Source: Pisaster brevispinus
Lineage: Eukaryota; Echinodermata; Asteroidea; Forcipulatida; Asteriidae
Direction of reading: 5' to 3'
Assembly: GCA_023634235.1 (NCBI GenBank)
Contig: JAMKCF010000018.1
Location: 10,056,768-10,120,767, forward strand
DNA: 64,000 nucleotides
Shown here: positions 21,909-33,888 of the stretch, piece after piece
Layout of the letters: the number at the start of each line of letters is the position of its first letter
How positions within the stretch are numbered: the first letter of the stretch is position 1
Position numbers and translations under genes: made by a program
The notes under the pieces: model-generated
What the model was told of the DNA's origin: nothing
The model's database searches: none
The model's input: only the letters and a program-made list of their open reading frames with translations

Positions 21909-23445
21909 AATGAGCACAACACTTGCTTTAAACATGGTAGTGTGGAGAGCATTTTGTCTAGCAAGGTTTATGTTACACAACATTAAGAAGATAGTGATGT
22001 AAGGGGCCAACTTGGTTAAAGTATGTCAGGAAATACTGTTTGTTTATAATGTAAATAACCATGGATTGTAAAAAAACTGTATATTTGGATTTTTTTTGGG
22101 GGGGAGGGTTGGAGAAGTGTTTTATAAAGGTCTTATACAGGGCTGTTAAGGATAAAAACCATTGCTGTTTAATTTTAGGCTGAAAGCTATTTCACAGGGT
22201 TGTAATTTCATGGACATGGTTGATCACACAAACATGAACATTGTGACTATTTTGTCAGCTCTACTAATCCTGTTCAATACCTTGAATCCTCCAACTGTCT
22301 GACAATTCAATAATTTCCACTAGATGCAGCTTGTTCATGCCTCTGTAAACAAAAACAAATAGTCTGGTTACTCTCATAAGCATTGTATGTTTCCAAAACC
22401 CTGTACTCAGGGAATAAGATTTAAGATGGCCAACTCAAGAATATTGCAGTTTAGGAAATAATATTTAGACCAACGTTCTACCCTTTAGAGACCATTTATT
22501 TATAAATTATCACAGTAAGCCAAGACATAATTGTTAATTGTTATTTTTAAAGTTTTGCAAAAATAAGTTAGTGGTCTGACGTTTCGACCTTAGCAGAGAC
22601 TTTCTCAAAGGCTAACATTTTGTAATATTGTTAATATCTGGAACAAAATAAAAAGGTTTTTTGAAATGTAGATAGAATGTTAATACGGGCAACATTGGAA
22701 TATATGTCAATTCATCACATGACCTTTACTTTGACCTTTTTGTTGTTGAGTGGAAGTAGGTCAAATATTGAGGTCACCGTGGACATTGTGGTCAAAACCA
22801 CATGGGCTGCTATGGTCTCTAAAAGATTAAAGGTCAGGTCATAGATTGTTTTTCATCAACGTAATGCTGATTTATATAGGCCAAGTTATCAATAAAGATA
22901 CAACAACAGTTAGTTTCAGCTGAATACAGTGTCTACTTGTTGAGAAACAACTAAAGACTCACGGTATTTTCATCACGAATGTCAAATCCAACAGCGGGTA
23001 CCAACCACATCACTGTTGGTCGTTTGTATTATCAGGTAAACTTGAATTGCAATGTACTTTTCCTAAGGAAGAACCGATTACAATTTCATAATATTTTGAA
23101 AAGTATAAAGAGGTTCCTGTGGGAAAAAACGGGCTTGTTTTTTGTTCTTTTGTATTTATTTTTTTTAAACCTGTCAACTGAGGGATTGTTTCCTTCTTGG
23201 TGATTAATGGAAATGTTGTATGCATTGAGCTGTCTATTTTGGGCAAAGTCAAAGTGCGTGGGATTGTTTGTGGTTAAGGTAAAGGCACTGGTTAGTTAAA
23301 GGGCCCAGTTTCACCAATCTGTCATGCACAGACGCAGTGGCATAACCAGTCAATATTTATAGACTGGACATTTTCAGTTGGGGGAGGGGGAGAGATAAAA
23401 TGAATGAATTTTTGTTGAAATTGGCCTGGCTAACCTATTTAGAAA
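21909..23445. other. Intergenic spacer with a MITE fragment
   Basis: Positions 22829-23010 match the left half of the TTAA MITE at 3201 (TCATAGATTG, GTAATGCTGATTTATA, AGTGTCTACTTG, CAGCGGGTACCA). A short GTTTCGACCTTAGCAGAGAC motif lies near 22580. The rest is unremarkable. Confidence 0.6.
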
Positions 23446-23694
23446 TACAGTCAACTCTAGTTCTAAAGAGCACCATTATATAATTTGTTCTCTGATAAGA
23501 AATAGGTTGTGTAACTAACTACAGTCAACCCTTGAGAATTGAAAGAGGTTCTGCTTATAAAGAGTACATTCTGAAGTCCCGAATCTCTTTTCTGCTGTGT
23601 GTTTCTTTAATTTGTGTCCTCTTATCACAACGTACTATAAAGAGGTAATTTAGCCAGTCCCAGTACCTCTTTGTTATAATGAGAGTTGACTGTA
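23446..23694. mobile_element. Tc1/pogo-like MITE, TACAGTCAACTCT ends
   Basis: Begins TACAGTCAACTCTAG and ends GAGAGTTGACTGTA, an inverted repeat bounded by TA on both sides. The interior contains ACAGTCAACCCTTGAGAA and TATAAAGAGGTTCTGC. A second, 5'-shortened copy is at 31815-32035. TA bounds and CAGT tips fit Tc1/mariner or pogo-type elements. No transposase is present. Confidence 0.75.
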
Positions 23695-23865
23695 CTTTCC
23701 CTCTGAAGAACAGTCCATCTTTTTTTAGGGGGGGGGGGGGGAGTGAAAACAGACGATATAATTACATTGATTGTGAAGGCAAGAAAGTAAATTATTTGTA
23801 CAGTACATTTGTACACAAACACAATAAAATGTGAAACCTTTTAATTGATTAATGTTAGTAGTTGT

Positions 23866-24130
23866 GAGTGTAGAGAAGCAGACCACACCATGGATCACTG
23901 CCTCAAATGTTCACTACTACCCCACCCATGAAGCTCCATAGACCTCGCAAACGTGGACTAACAAAAAACGATCATTTGATGCTGTGAAGATACAAAGAAA
24001 AAGAAGATTGGTGTTTATTCTGAGAAGCAGGTTGGAGTCAAAACTTTTAAGTCTGAGACCGAGTACGAGACCTCAAACGAGACCTCCGATACTGCTTACA
24101 GAAGCAACAATAATAAGAAGAGGAAGAAGA
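23866..24130 (+). mobile_element. 3' tail of a jockey-like LINE, decayed
   Basis: AGAAGCAGACCACACCATGG and ATCACTGCCTCAAATG correspond to the better copy at 47550-47832 (AGAAGCAGACCATACTATGG; AGCACTGCCTTGTCTG). This gives the HTM-HCL-C zinc-knuckle region near the C-terminus of the polyprotein. It ends in an AAGAAG-type purine tract. Confidence 0.6.
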
Positions 24131-24134
24131 ACAA

Positions 24135-24240
24135 TGGAGTCTTTTATTGGGCACATATCCACCATTAAGGTGCCCGAGGCGCTGGAACAAAGATAAACAC
24201 TTTTAAGATGGGTTTGAAGTTTATGAATTACAAGACCCAT
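24135..24240 (-). mobile_element. SINE family A 3' fragment
   Basis: TTTTATTGGGCACATATCC and GGCGCTGGAACAAAGATAAA, then GAAGTTTATGAATTACAAGA, match the 3' body of the family A copy at 44803. It is attached directly to the LINE tail before it. Confidence 0.5.
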
Positions 24241-25470
24241 TTATGTCGCACCTTTTAATTGTGCCTTTGAACATTTCCCCTCATCTCTGAAAAACTTGTT
24301 CTTTTTTAAATTTGTATTTTCGCATTCTCCAGCAGATGAGCAGAGTACACTGTTCGAAACATCTAGAAAATACCAAAGTGTTTCATATGGTTGCACATGC
24401 AAGAATAATGAGAAATAGTTACTTTTAACAAGCAGATTTTTTTTTCTCCTATTTTTGTTTTTGTGTACCCCAAAACATGAGTTGAATTCTTGACATTGGT
24501 GGCATTTTCACAGGCAAAAATTCATTCCCTGAGAACTGTTTTTACTATTTTTTTAATTGTCTTTGTTTATTTATTTTTGTGTATTATAAATACATACTTG
24601 TTTACCTTTGATGTAGGATCTATTTAAAGAGCTCTTCCAAAATTTATGAGGCATCTTTTAAATTTACATTGTTCCCCTAAATGACTATTTTTATTTATAT
24701 ATCACCCCTGTAAAACAATGCACTCTTCCAAACAAGATCCTGTTAAAATAATCATAATGTACTTGTACTTTCTCAAACGATAAATCATTTTTTACTCTAA
24801 TGTACTTGTCAGACAACGACAATGCTTAGTCGGTACCGGGGTAATCCTTTTAAATTATGTATGTTTTTTTGTCCTGCTTTCCCCCCATACTTCCCCTGTT
24901 TCAGTGCATTTTATATTTTTTCTAAAATGTTAATGACTTTACCATTGATTAAAGGATACTAAGGAAGTACAAAGTATCAAAATCGGTTATCAGGAAATTG
25001 CTTTGTTTCAATCGGAAAGCTCACTGCTAATCAGTGTTGTAGCTTTCCAGACTGGACTCGGTATGGGGAGACCGGTCTGAAGACCCACTTTGTTGAGGTC
25101 TCTGCTATTTCCAGGTCTCTCCCCTTTAAGATTAAGTCTCGATCTCTGTGTAAAGCAGGGTCTTATGTCGAGACCCTAATCCTTAATTTCACAGTTATCC
25201 AAAATCATATAAAAATAGTAAAATAATAAACAACACTTCCAAGCTAGCCCAACAGTGTTTTTGTTCTGTTTTGTTCTGTTTCTGTTTTTAGGACAGTGGC
25301 CAGCACTATTGCACTTTTTGCCTGCACCACATAGTAGCTATGTGACAACTATATTGAAGGGAGATTAAGAACAAAGGAAAGTCTAAATTATGACTTCATG
25401 GCGTACTACACACCATAATTATATCTCATAATTATGATTTAGCATAAGCCATAAATAAATGTGCAATTAA
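24241..25470. other. AT-rich intergenic spacer
   Basis: Contains a GATGAGCAGAGTACACTGTTCGA fragment (24333-24356) of the element family at 34110 and 50224. Nothing coding was seen. Confidence 0.5.
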
Positions 25471-26998
25471 AGGCAAAGTATACCTTTGGTTTTTGCAACC
25501 ATTTAATTGTTTTAATCGTAGATAAATGTAGATGAATACAATAAAACTAATCTGTGAAAATTTCATTTCAAAAGGTGGGTGCTTTTTTGAGATACCGCTG
25601 AAATCCGGAGCAAATATGTCTCTGTAGGAAGAACAATCCCTACTACGAATACACAATCTGAGAAACGTAACTGACAGTAACATTTCTTAGATTCAAAGTT
25701 TTGGGGGTAAAAAGTGATACCTTTTTCCATAACCGCAGTACTTTGAAGTGAAATGTTTCTCAAACTGCAGTATACTATCCATAGCTGCTGTACTTCTTAC
25801 CAAGTAAGCTTTTATTGCCATTAATTTTCAGAGTCGTTACCAAACATCAGACCCTATAAGTTATACTTATGACAAAGAAGTCATAATTATGAATAGTACT
25901 AAGTTATAATTACGTTTTTAATTTCCTTGTTCTTTCAATGTCCTATTAACGCTTCCATAGAGAAAAATTGTCCAAGAGTTTTTTAAATTTAAATTCATTT
26001 TTTTTTTTTTTAGCAAAAAACAGGCCACGGAACTTTAAGTTCATGAGAAGTTCACAGACATCCATGTGGCTAGCATATTCTGGTTTCTATTGTGTTTTAT
26101 CTTATGTTGTTCAGAGATAGTCTTATCAGGGGGTCAATGTGGAATGTGTGATCCAAAGGCCTTCTCCAGAATGGCTGCAAACAGAAGCTAAACCTGCATG
26201 GCCATTATTGATAATAATTACTCTTACAGGGAAGGTACACCTTTGGTATATACTCCAGAAATTATTAACCATAAAACTTACTTGGTAAGGAGCACTGCAG
26301 CTGCTGATAATGTATAACATTTTGAGAAGCAATTCCTTCAAAGGAATGTGGTTTTAAAGAGAGGGATTCAAAAACATTTCAATCTGAGAAATGTTTCTGC
26401 ATGAAATGTTTCTCAGATCGTGTATTCAAATTTGGATTATTCGTCCTGTGTGGACATAACCTGTCCAGATTTTTGACGGTATCTCTCAAAAATAGTACCA
26501 CCTTAATTTTGAAATTAAATTTTCACAGGTTAGTTTTATTGTACATATATACATTTATATAGGATTGAAACAATTGAGCGGTTCCAAAAACCAAAGGTAT
26601 ACCTCGCTTTAAATCCAGGACCATACTGTGGCCTGAAAAAAATTGTGTAATTTCTTTCCGAAAGATTACTTGTTATAAAGATTATAATAGTAGTAAGCAT
26701 CCTGCGAAATTATTTTGTCTGAAATGCACCCGTTGATTTAAAAACATTTGAATCTCTGAGATTGCGAATGCTGCGGCCAGGGTGGCAGTTGGTACCAGAC
26801 AAAATATCGCTAAACCTGGATGGATTCAACGTTCTTGTGAAAATACCATGACAGTTTTTTGTTGTTTTCTGAGCAAGTAGACTGTATTGAGCTTGAAACT
26901 TTCACATGTGACTTTTATTGCATCTTTCTTGATAATTTTGTCAATAAGTCAGCATTACGTTAACAAAACCAATCCACAACCCTTCCTTTAAGACTAGA
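25471..26998. mobile_element. Cluster of related MITEs with ACCTTTGGT ends, in opposite orientation
   Basis: Copy one (25471-25870) starts GCAAAGTATACCTTTGGT and runs into a right end with TGCTGTACTTCTTACCAAG. Copy two (26236-26612) is inverted relative to it: it starts GTACACCTTTGGTA, contains TTACTTGGTAAGGAGCACTG and ends ACCAAAGGTATACC. A third segment (26745-26998) is the inverse of the left half of the TTAA MITE at 3201. The shared centre (AGCAGCTGCAGTGC-type) indicates one composite family. Confidence 0.7.
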
Positions 26999-28399
26999 AA
27001 TATCAAATTGTCTAGTTTTCAAGAAAGATATTTAGTTGTAGAAAAGTGACGCCCTGTATCAAATTGCCCAAGGGACATCAACCACAACATCACTTTTTGA
27101 TGTGATGTCTTAAACATTCTATATGGAAAAATACTTAACCTTATCGGCCTGTAGGTGTTACTTGAGCTCTTTTTCTCACTTATTTGATCAAGGGAACAAA
27201 CCAAGTATTGATTGGTGTCTCAAAGTGTCTGTTTTTGGCATTAAGCCTAAGTTACATCACATATAAATTCAACAAAGTTTACTAATAAATTTCATAGGGT
27301 TTTGTTAAAAGTTTGCGATGGTTTAATGCTGTGATGTCTGTATTTGTTTTTATTTATTTAACTTTTGTGTGTGCATTAGTTCTTTGTATAACTGTTTGAT
27401 TTACACCTAACCATGCTAGCATGTTAACAATATACAAAAATGTTTTGAAAGATTATGACATTTACGGATGTATTTTTGAACCAGGACCATTATTCTAAAT
27501 TGTATAAAGACTGGCAGCGCCTTGCTATCAAAGTAATGCCATGCATTTTATTAGCTGATTACTGGGTACTACTATTTATAGAGATTGCAAAATCTAAATT
27601 ATAGAAACAATAACTGCAGTCAATGCCTACACAAGTTCAAAGCTGCCCTTACCAAACTTTATTTTGGTCACAACTTAACCCAAATGTCATGTGATATGTT
27701 TTAACCAATATAACATGTACCAACACGTTATAGATTTTTTTTTATAAACTGTCGATACACAGTCTGTAAATTGGACCAATTTAATCGGCCTGGGACTTTA
27801 CTAGGGTTATGGTTTGACACCTTCATTTAATTTTTTCCCTGATAGAAAAAATACTTTAAATTTAATTTATAGACCCTTTTTCCATCTTTTTTGTATTACT
27901 GTACTATGACTTATATGGCATTTTCTACTGATTTTACTATTTTTTCCTTTTCAAGTGTATATACGAAAGCAGTAAAGAGACACTGGCAGAGAAAGAAATT
28001 AAAGCCTTTATTATGTAAGCACATACATGTAAGTATCATAATTATGACTTACAAATGATAACTATGACTTATACTTCATAATTATGACTTGGTACAAATT
28101 ATAATTATGGCTAATTGTACTAGCCATAATGGTGATATGTCATAAATTTGATAATACTAATAAGACTAAAAGCGCATTTTCCAATTTTGTATTCGCATTC
28201 GTTATAATGGCTGTTTCTTAGTTACGACACATGAGTCATATTATTTGTACCAACTGAAAAGTAAGACTATAAATCATAATTTTGACTCATACTATATCAT
28301 GTTTATGAGATATTATGTCACAATTTTGACTTTGTTTTTCTTTCTAAATGCCCCTTTAATACTTCTGTAGAACGTGTCTATTTTTTAATGAAAACATTT
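26999..28399. other. AT-rich intergenic spacer
   Basis: Several ATAATTATGACTTA-like words recur at 25380-25440, 25860-25920 and 28030-28120, suggesting decayed repeats. No coding signal. Confidence 0.45.
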
Positions 28400-28590
28400 T
28401 GTACACGGCTGATGGATATGAAATCGGGATCCCGACAGTAATTCAGTTTTGGTTTCAAACTAATACCACTTTATCATTGACAAATTTTTACCCCCATGCA
28501 ATATCTGAAGTGAAAGCTTATAACTTTCTTGATGAGTTTATAAAAATAGCTATTCAATATTTAAAACTAAATTTCTGGATCAAAACAGCT
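28400..28590. repeat. Dispersed repeat, copy shared with 61370-61545
   Basis: Both copies contain GATGGATATGA, GTAATTCA or ATAATTCA followed by TTTT-GTTT, then GAAAGCTTA-AACTTTCT, then AAAACTAAATTTCTGG or AACTAAAACATTTCTGG, in the same order. Boundaries are uncertain and no inverted ends are visible. A plus-strand frame of 66 codons here is not kept in the second copy. Confidence 0.6.
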
Positions 28591-28904
28591 AAAATCTGAC
28601 CTAGATGATCTTTGAGCTGAGTGGGAAAGTAAAATGTTTTGTTCATTTTCAGTCAGTGTGGGTGTTTAATCTGAAGGAGGCTGTCTGCCACAATGGTCTC
28701 CAGAGATCAAGCAAATAACAATTGTAAAAATAGCTGTCCCAGTTTTTTTGTTTTTTTTTTCATTTGTTATATTTTTCTCCAGATTTGTTTAACCTGTAGG
28801 ATTTAATGTCGCAATTTTGTTTTTGGTTTAAAAGCAAGTGCTTCAATGTCCTTAATGAAGATTTAAAGCTGTGTTCAAAAAGTGTTTTTTGGGTTGTGTC
28901 TTTC

Positions 28905-29660
28905 AGGGTAAATCTCAAATCAAGTCTCAGGTCTTTGTGGGAAAGCCTCAAGTCAAGTCTAAAGTCATGTATGGCAAGTCTCAAGTTTAAACACGAGTCT
29001 TGTAGGGCAAGTATTAAGTCAAGACACAAGTCTACCAGGGCAATTCACTAGTCTTTGTGGGCAAGCTGTGCAAGTCACAACTCTTGTAGGTAGATAAGCC
29101 TCAAGTCAAGTCTCAAATCTTTACGGGCAAGTCTCAAGTCTTTTTGGGAAGTGATAAGCTCAGTCACAACTCTTGTTACGGCAAGTCTCAAGTCTTTTTG
29201 GGAAGTGATAAGCCCAGTCACAACTCTTGTTACGGCAAGTCTCAAGTCTTTTTGGGAAGTGATAAGCCCAGTCACAACTCTTGTTACGGCAAGTCTCAAG
29301 TCTTTTTGGGAAGTGATAAGCCCAGTCACAACTCTTGTTACAGCAAGTCTCAAGTCTTTTTGGGAAGTGATAAGCCCAGTCACAACTCTTGTTACGGCAA
29401 GTCTCAAGTCTTTTTGGGAAGTGATAAGCCCAGTCACAACTCTTGTTACCGTACGGCAAGTCTCAAGTCTTGTCATGCTTGTAGGACAAGTCTCAAGTTT
29501 TTGTGGGAAGTCTTTTGTTCAGTCACAATTCTTGTTTCGGCAAGTCTCAAGTCTTTTTTGGAAGGCTCAAAGTCAAGTCACAACTCTTGTTGGACAAGTT
29601 TGAAGTATTTAAGGGAAGGCTGTAGTCAAGTCTGGTTTTTTGAAGGGCAAGTCTCAGTAA
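28905..29660 (+). repeat. CAAGTCTCAAGTC satellite with a 54-bp core array
   Basis: The core (29141-29450) is six units of exactly 54 bp (TTTTTGGGAAGTGATAAGCC, then CAGTCACAACTCTTGTTACG, then GCAAGTCTCAAGTC), almost identical to each other. Flanking sequence from 28905 to 29660 carries the same words in irregular spacing. Because 54 is a multiple of three, several frames on both strands stay open (133-178 codons). These repeated-peptide frames have no start, splice or family support. Confidence 0.93.
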
Positions 29661-30100
29661 ATGATCAACTTTGCATCTAACAACCTCAATCTCTCTGGAT
29701 TGAAGTGTACCTGATCATGTCCACCACTTTGTTAAACCCTAATGCATGTACATGTAGACGTTCCAAGTCATTTCTTTCATGGTATACCATTTGTGTTTGT
29801 CCGTGTCTGTCATTGGTTATTTGGGAGTGTTTTATGTTTAGTAACTATTTTTTTTTATGTTAGCAGCATTTGCATTGAGCCCCATTAGCTTGTCTTGATG
29901 ACACACTATTTACTATTTCAGTGACCGTTTCCTTTGCGTTTCGAACCTAAAATCCCCATCTATTTTATGTTTTTAAAATTATAAGTCTTTCTCACCGAAC
30001 AAAATGTATCTTGCTGATATGTGTTGCCTTGGTACATCCCAAAGCCAATAATATTTCTTGAGTGATAATGGCCTCTAGTGATAACAGGTATATTATGGGT

Positions 30101-30203
30101 CGTACATGTACGATTGATGGCACTTTTGAGTACATAACAAATATCGTACATGTACGATATCGGCGCTTTCGGAATTCATACATAAAATAGATCGTACATG
30201 TAC
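30101..30203. repeat. Three spaced CGTACATGTACG palindromes
   Basis: CGTACATGTACG or its truncated form occurs at 30101, 30145 and 30193, spaced 44 and 48 bp. The middle one extends to the perfect 20-bp palindrome ATATCGTACATGTACGATAT (30141-30160). The sequence between the sites is not repeated. Confidence 0.75.
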
Positions 30204-30475
30204 AACCTTGGCATTGAAAGAGTTAAATTATCTCGTCTTGATGCACATGCCTGTTCAGTAGAGCATTAAATTAATATATATACTTTTTCAGGCCCTTCCG
30301 CATTATTACCAATCAATGTGTATTTATTTTTGCTTCACCTTCATTAATGTCCTATCTGTTATTCTTCAATTAAAATTGTAATTTGATATTTAAATATAGC
30401 CCGGTATCCACCAATTTTAACGCTCATCGCACATGAACATCATTTCTGTCATGGGCCATTTATTTCATGGCTAAC

Positions 30476-30705
30476 CATCTCAGGTCCCTAGGGAGTATAC
30501 AGCCTGTGCTGCCAAGTATGTAGCGCACCAAGCTAGATCAATCACATTCACCATCTCTGCCCTCACAGGTACCCTTTTACCCCTGGGTGAAGAGAAGCAA
30601 TTGTGGTTAAGAGTCTTGCTCAAGTGTCCTGACCAGGAATCGAACCAACACCCCAAGATCATCATTTTGGTGTCTGTGCACGTGCAGCACATATGTGTTG
30701 CTCAG
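30476..30705 (-). mobile_element. SINE family A, variant body
   Basis: Minus-strand order: a decayed head with GGTTCGATTCCTGGTCAGGA, then CTTGAGCAAGACTCTTAACC, ACAATTGCTTCTCTTCACCC and GGGTAAAAGGGTACCTGTGA. It has the same variant middle part as the copies at 1765 and 32865. Confidence 0.72.
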
Positions 30706-30799
30706 AGTTAATTGTTCGTTTTCATGGTTTAAAATTTTGAATGGCTCACCAAAATTGATTCAAACCAATACCAACTGTCCGCAGCTCATCAGAAAGTTG

Positions 30800-30953
30800 C
30801 AGTAAAAGTTATGCTTACGAGAATAAGAATACCAGCCAAACTACCATTTCACATGAACCATTTGTGACTGGTATCCTCCTGCTCATTTCTGCTTGGCAGA
30901 AAAATTGTTTCCAGCAATATTTTCTGGTTAAGCAGCTCTATGAAATTGGGCTC
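30800..30953 (-). mobile_element. MITE, GGGCCCAATTTCATAGAGCTGC family
   Basis: Ends AAGCAGCTCTATGAAATTGGG and contains AATACCAGCCAAACTACC and TTTGTGACTGGTATCCT, matching 53631-53812 and 57029-57194. The opposite end is decayed. Confidence 0.75.
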
Positions 30954-31814
30954 TGGGGTCAAGTCTTTGAGGACAAGGTTTCAAGTCAAGTCACATTTGG
31001 TGCCAATATAATGCAACTCAAGTGCCACTCAGTTCCGAATAATTTCAGCCTCAAGTTTCACACTCTGTTATGGAGCCAAGCAGTCCCCAACCTCTTAAAA
31101 GAAAAACACCAATTTTAAACGCATTAATACAGAAAAGTTTTCTTGTATTTAATATTAACAATAGTTATAATTTATTTTTATCTGTGACAAAAATGTTAAT
31201 TCTGAGTTGAAAAGATAAACAGGATGAAAGTAATGTTTCTTTTTTATACACAGAACCTGTAAACATGGGGAACATGTACATTTATATCACATTAAACCAT
31301 TGACCGTTTACATTACAAAGAGAATTATATAATTCATATGTGAATGTAATTTATAGGTATTTCCGGTAATTTTCGACCTTCAAAGCCCCACCACAGCCCA
31401 TGGATGGTACTCCCCAGTGAGCTGAGAAAGATTACTCAAATTTTATTGGCCCAATGATGACGCAATAATCAAGCACATTGATATGTCATTAAAATGCCCT
31501 ACACATATGTAATTGTAAGAACTAGTTAGTTCCTATAATTTTTATTTCCTGCCAGGAAAATCTCTGGAACTAGGTATTAAACTTTTTACCTAACCAGGCC
31601 CGTAACAAAGGAAAGGGGGAAAGAACCCCCCCCCTCCAAAATAAATAAATTAAAAAAAATTATCTTTTTTAATTCCCTCAAGAAGCTCAGAAGCCACAGC
31701 TGTGGTTTTAAAAATAGGCCATACTGTTGACCATCCCACCGTGCGGTCAATTTAAGGTGTGAATGAACCGTCTCTTAAAAAACAAACCAATGTTTCACCA
31801 CACGTTTAAAAAAT
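30954..31814. other. Intergenic spacer
   Basis: AT-rich, with a GGGGGAAAGAACCCCCCC segment near 31615. No repeat family or exon recognised. Confidence 0.5.
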
Positions 31815-32035
31815 AATGATATTTAGTTCTCCGATAAAAAATAGATGTAACTAACTACAGTCAACCCTTGAGAACTATTATAAAGAGGTTCTGCTTATAA
31901 AGAGTACATTCTGAAGTCCCAAATCTCTTTTCTGCTTTGTGTTTCTTTGTTTTGCTGTCCTCATAACAACAGTCCTGTTTTAAAGAGCTACCTTTGCCAT
32001 TCACAGCGATCTTGTTATAACTAGAGTCAACTGTA
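31815..32035. mobile_element. Tc1/pogo-like MITE, second copy, left end lost
   Basis: TACAGTCAACCCTTGAGAAC (31856) through TATAAAGAGGTTCTGCTTAT to AACTAGAGTCAACTGTA. It is closely similar to 23446-23694, including sequence left of 31856 that is internal to the first copy. Confidence 0.75.
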
Positions 32036-32569
32036 CTCTAAGCGATGAGAATCCTGACATGTTTTACTTTTGACTTTTGCAGTTTGTTTCATTGGTTTGA
32101 TGGAAAACAAATAATACAAATGATAAGGATGTGACTTGATCGGCCAGATCATTGTCATGTTTTTTTCTCTCTTACTGATTGTATACAAGTTAATAAATGC
32201 TGGATAACAAGCATGAATAACCCGTTGTCATGACGATGTATTCCCAAAAGAGGCAAATTCTGCCGGAGTCCGAGGTCCCCTGCAGGAAGTATAAGCCCCT
32301 CTTGCTAGTTTGCAGCAACGTTTTGTCATAAACTAAAATCTCTCAACTTGTCATCCAATAATTCTGATGCATGTATACGACTGACAATGTGTTTACACAG
32401 GGGCTCGTCAGGTCAATCACTTCGCAAGGCAACAAATATTAAAGGGACTGTACCTTCTGGTCTTCACTGGAGTTCGTCATAAGTAGAAAACTTTAAAGGA
32501 AGAGTACATACATCAGGGATTTTGGAGAAGTAGGCTTTAAAAGCACCTAAATAAGTAGGACAAATAGCA
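32036..32569. other. Intergenic spacer
   Basis: No repeat or coding signal recognised. Confidence 0.45.
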
Positions 32570-32770
32570 ACAAGAAATAAATAATATTGTTTGTTTTACC
32601 TATACACCAATGTGTGAATACTTTGTACTTTCCTGAGTCCTGTCTCAAAAATAAACAGGCAAATTACTAAGGTGGGATTCGAACCCACCACCTTTGCCAT
32701 TCTACAGCAGATGTCTCACCACTAGACCACTGAGATTGCCTGGTAGCTAGAGGCACTTTGAATCCTATAT
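32570..32770 (-). mobile_element. tRNA-derived SINE, family B
   Basis: Reading the minus strand, the head is GGCAATCTCAGTGGTCTAGT..GAGACATCTGCT (A box) and GGTGGGTTCGAATCCCACC (B box). The body contains GACTCAGGAAAGTACAAAGT and TTCACACATTGGTGTA. Other copies lie at 44520-44650 and 63315-63515. The head looks like a full tRNA cloverleaf start, but without a clean 3' acceptor strand, and it continues into SINE body, so it is not a tRNA gene. Confidence 0.78.
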
Positions 32771-32864
32771 TTTAGCAGATGGTACCGGACCAATTTAACA
32801 GATGTTGAATTTGCATCGGGGATAAAGAATATTATTTGGTTTTACCCATGCACCATTCCTCAAA

Positions 32865-33097
32865 CTTTCTCAACTCATTGGGGAGCATGCTCCTTTTACC
32901 ACTAAGCATTACTCAAAATAGTAACATCTCAGCTCTCACAAGTTCCCATTTATATACCTGGATTGCGAGAAGCAATTATGGTTAAGTGCCTTCCTCTAGG
33001 ACACAAGTGTCATTACTGGGAATCGAACCCACACTCCAATGAGTCAGCCATCAGAACTTGAGTCCAACGCAGTAGACCGCTACACCACGACACGCCA
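32865..33097 (-). mobile_element. SINE family A, variant body
   Basis: Minus-strand head GGCGTGTCGTGGTGTAGCGG and B box GGGTTCGATTCCCAGTAATG, then CTTAACCATAATTGCTTCTC and TGGGAACTTGTGAGAGCTG. It ends without an ATT tail, next to family B. Confidence 0.8.
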
Positions 33098-33742
33098 TAA
33101 AGTCAGTAGAAAGTTACTTTTATCTGAATCCAAACCTCATTTAAACAAAAAGTCAGCCTTTAAAATATGACAAAACAGAATTTTAAACAAGCCGTAAAGG
33201 GTCAATGGAAAGCAAAATATTGAATCCCGTTAAAGAAGAAGGGAAATTACCAATTCAATTTTGTGACACCACGGAAATTGCCAAAAGTCTCCTGTAGGTG
33301 ATCTTTGGAGATTCAAATTAATCTACATAGTTTTATAGATTTCTAACCAACGAGGGCACTCCAGAAATATAATTTCACACGATGCTTACCAACATTACCA
33401 TCTTTACAACAAGTAGGATTTCAGAAAAAAATACAGAGTTACTTTGCGGGTCCTTTCCCAATCTATGACCCTATCTTTAATTTACCATTCAGTGACGATG
33501 TCTAAAATGAACATAATTTAAAAAAGTTTCCATAAAAAACTTCTGTCTCGAACTTCAGTTTAGAACCAAAACATTTTAAAGCAATTACAAAATTAAAGTA
33601 TACTAATTTTGTTTAAAACAAATAGATTTTATTGAATAACATTTCATTAAACCAGTCAAGATCCTAAATTGAAAATTATACAAATCAAAATAACATTTTT
33701 TTAAATGTCTTAAATGTATCAATGAACTTTACGCTAGGTCTG
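33098..33742. other. Intergenic spacer
   Basis: Contains CCAATCTATGACCCTATCTTTAA near 33459, the end of a TTAA MITE relative; its opposite end was not found. Otherwise AT-rich and featureless. Confidence 0.5.
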
Positions 33743-33888
33743 AATGGGGGACTTTTAAACACTAGGTGGCAGCAGACTTACCAGGTAAATCCATCGTTCT
33801 TGGTAATGTGCGCATGCTCAGAACTACATAAACAATGGAGTTTACCTGGTAAGTCTGCTGCCACCTAGCATCCTAAAAGTCTCCCAAT
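33743..33888. mobile_element. Hairpin MITE with about 50-bp inverted arms carrying CTCF-like motifs
   Basis: The left arm (GGGGGACTTTTAAACACTAGG then TGGCAGCAGACTTACC and AGGTAAA) and the right arm (its inverse, ending CCTAAAAGTCTCCC) are about 50 bp each with few mismatches, around a loop of about 45 bp. Each arm contains CTAGGTGGCAGC, in opposite directions (33759-33774 and 33856-33871), which fits the CTCF core consensus. Confidence 0.85.

Noticed and set aside
29075..29680. Long repetitive ORFs on both strands (133-178 codons)
   Set aside because: They are produced by the 54-bp satellite, whose period is a multiple of three. Several frames are open at once and no start context, splice site or family similarity is present.
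32665..32745. tRNA gene (and similar hits at 35860, 60005, 62850)
   Set aside because: A and B boxes are present, but the acceptor stems do not close, copies continue into SINE bodies, and each type is dispersed with decay.
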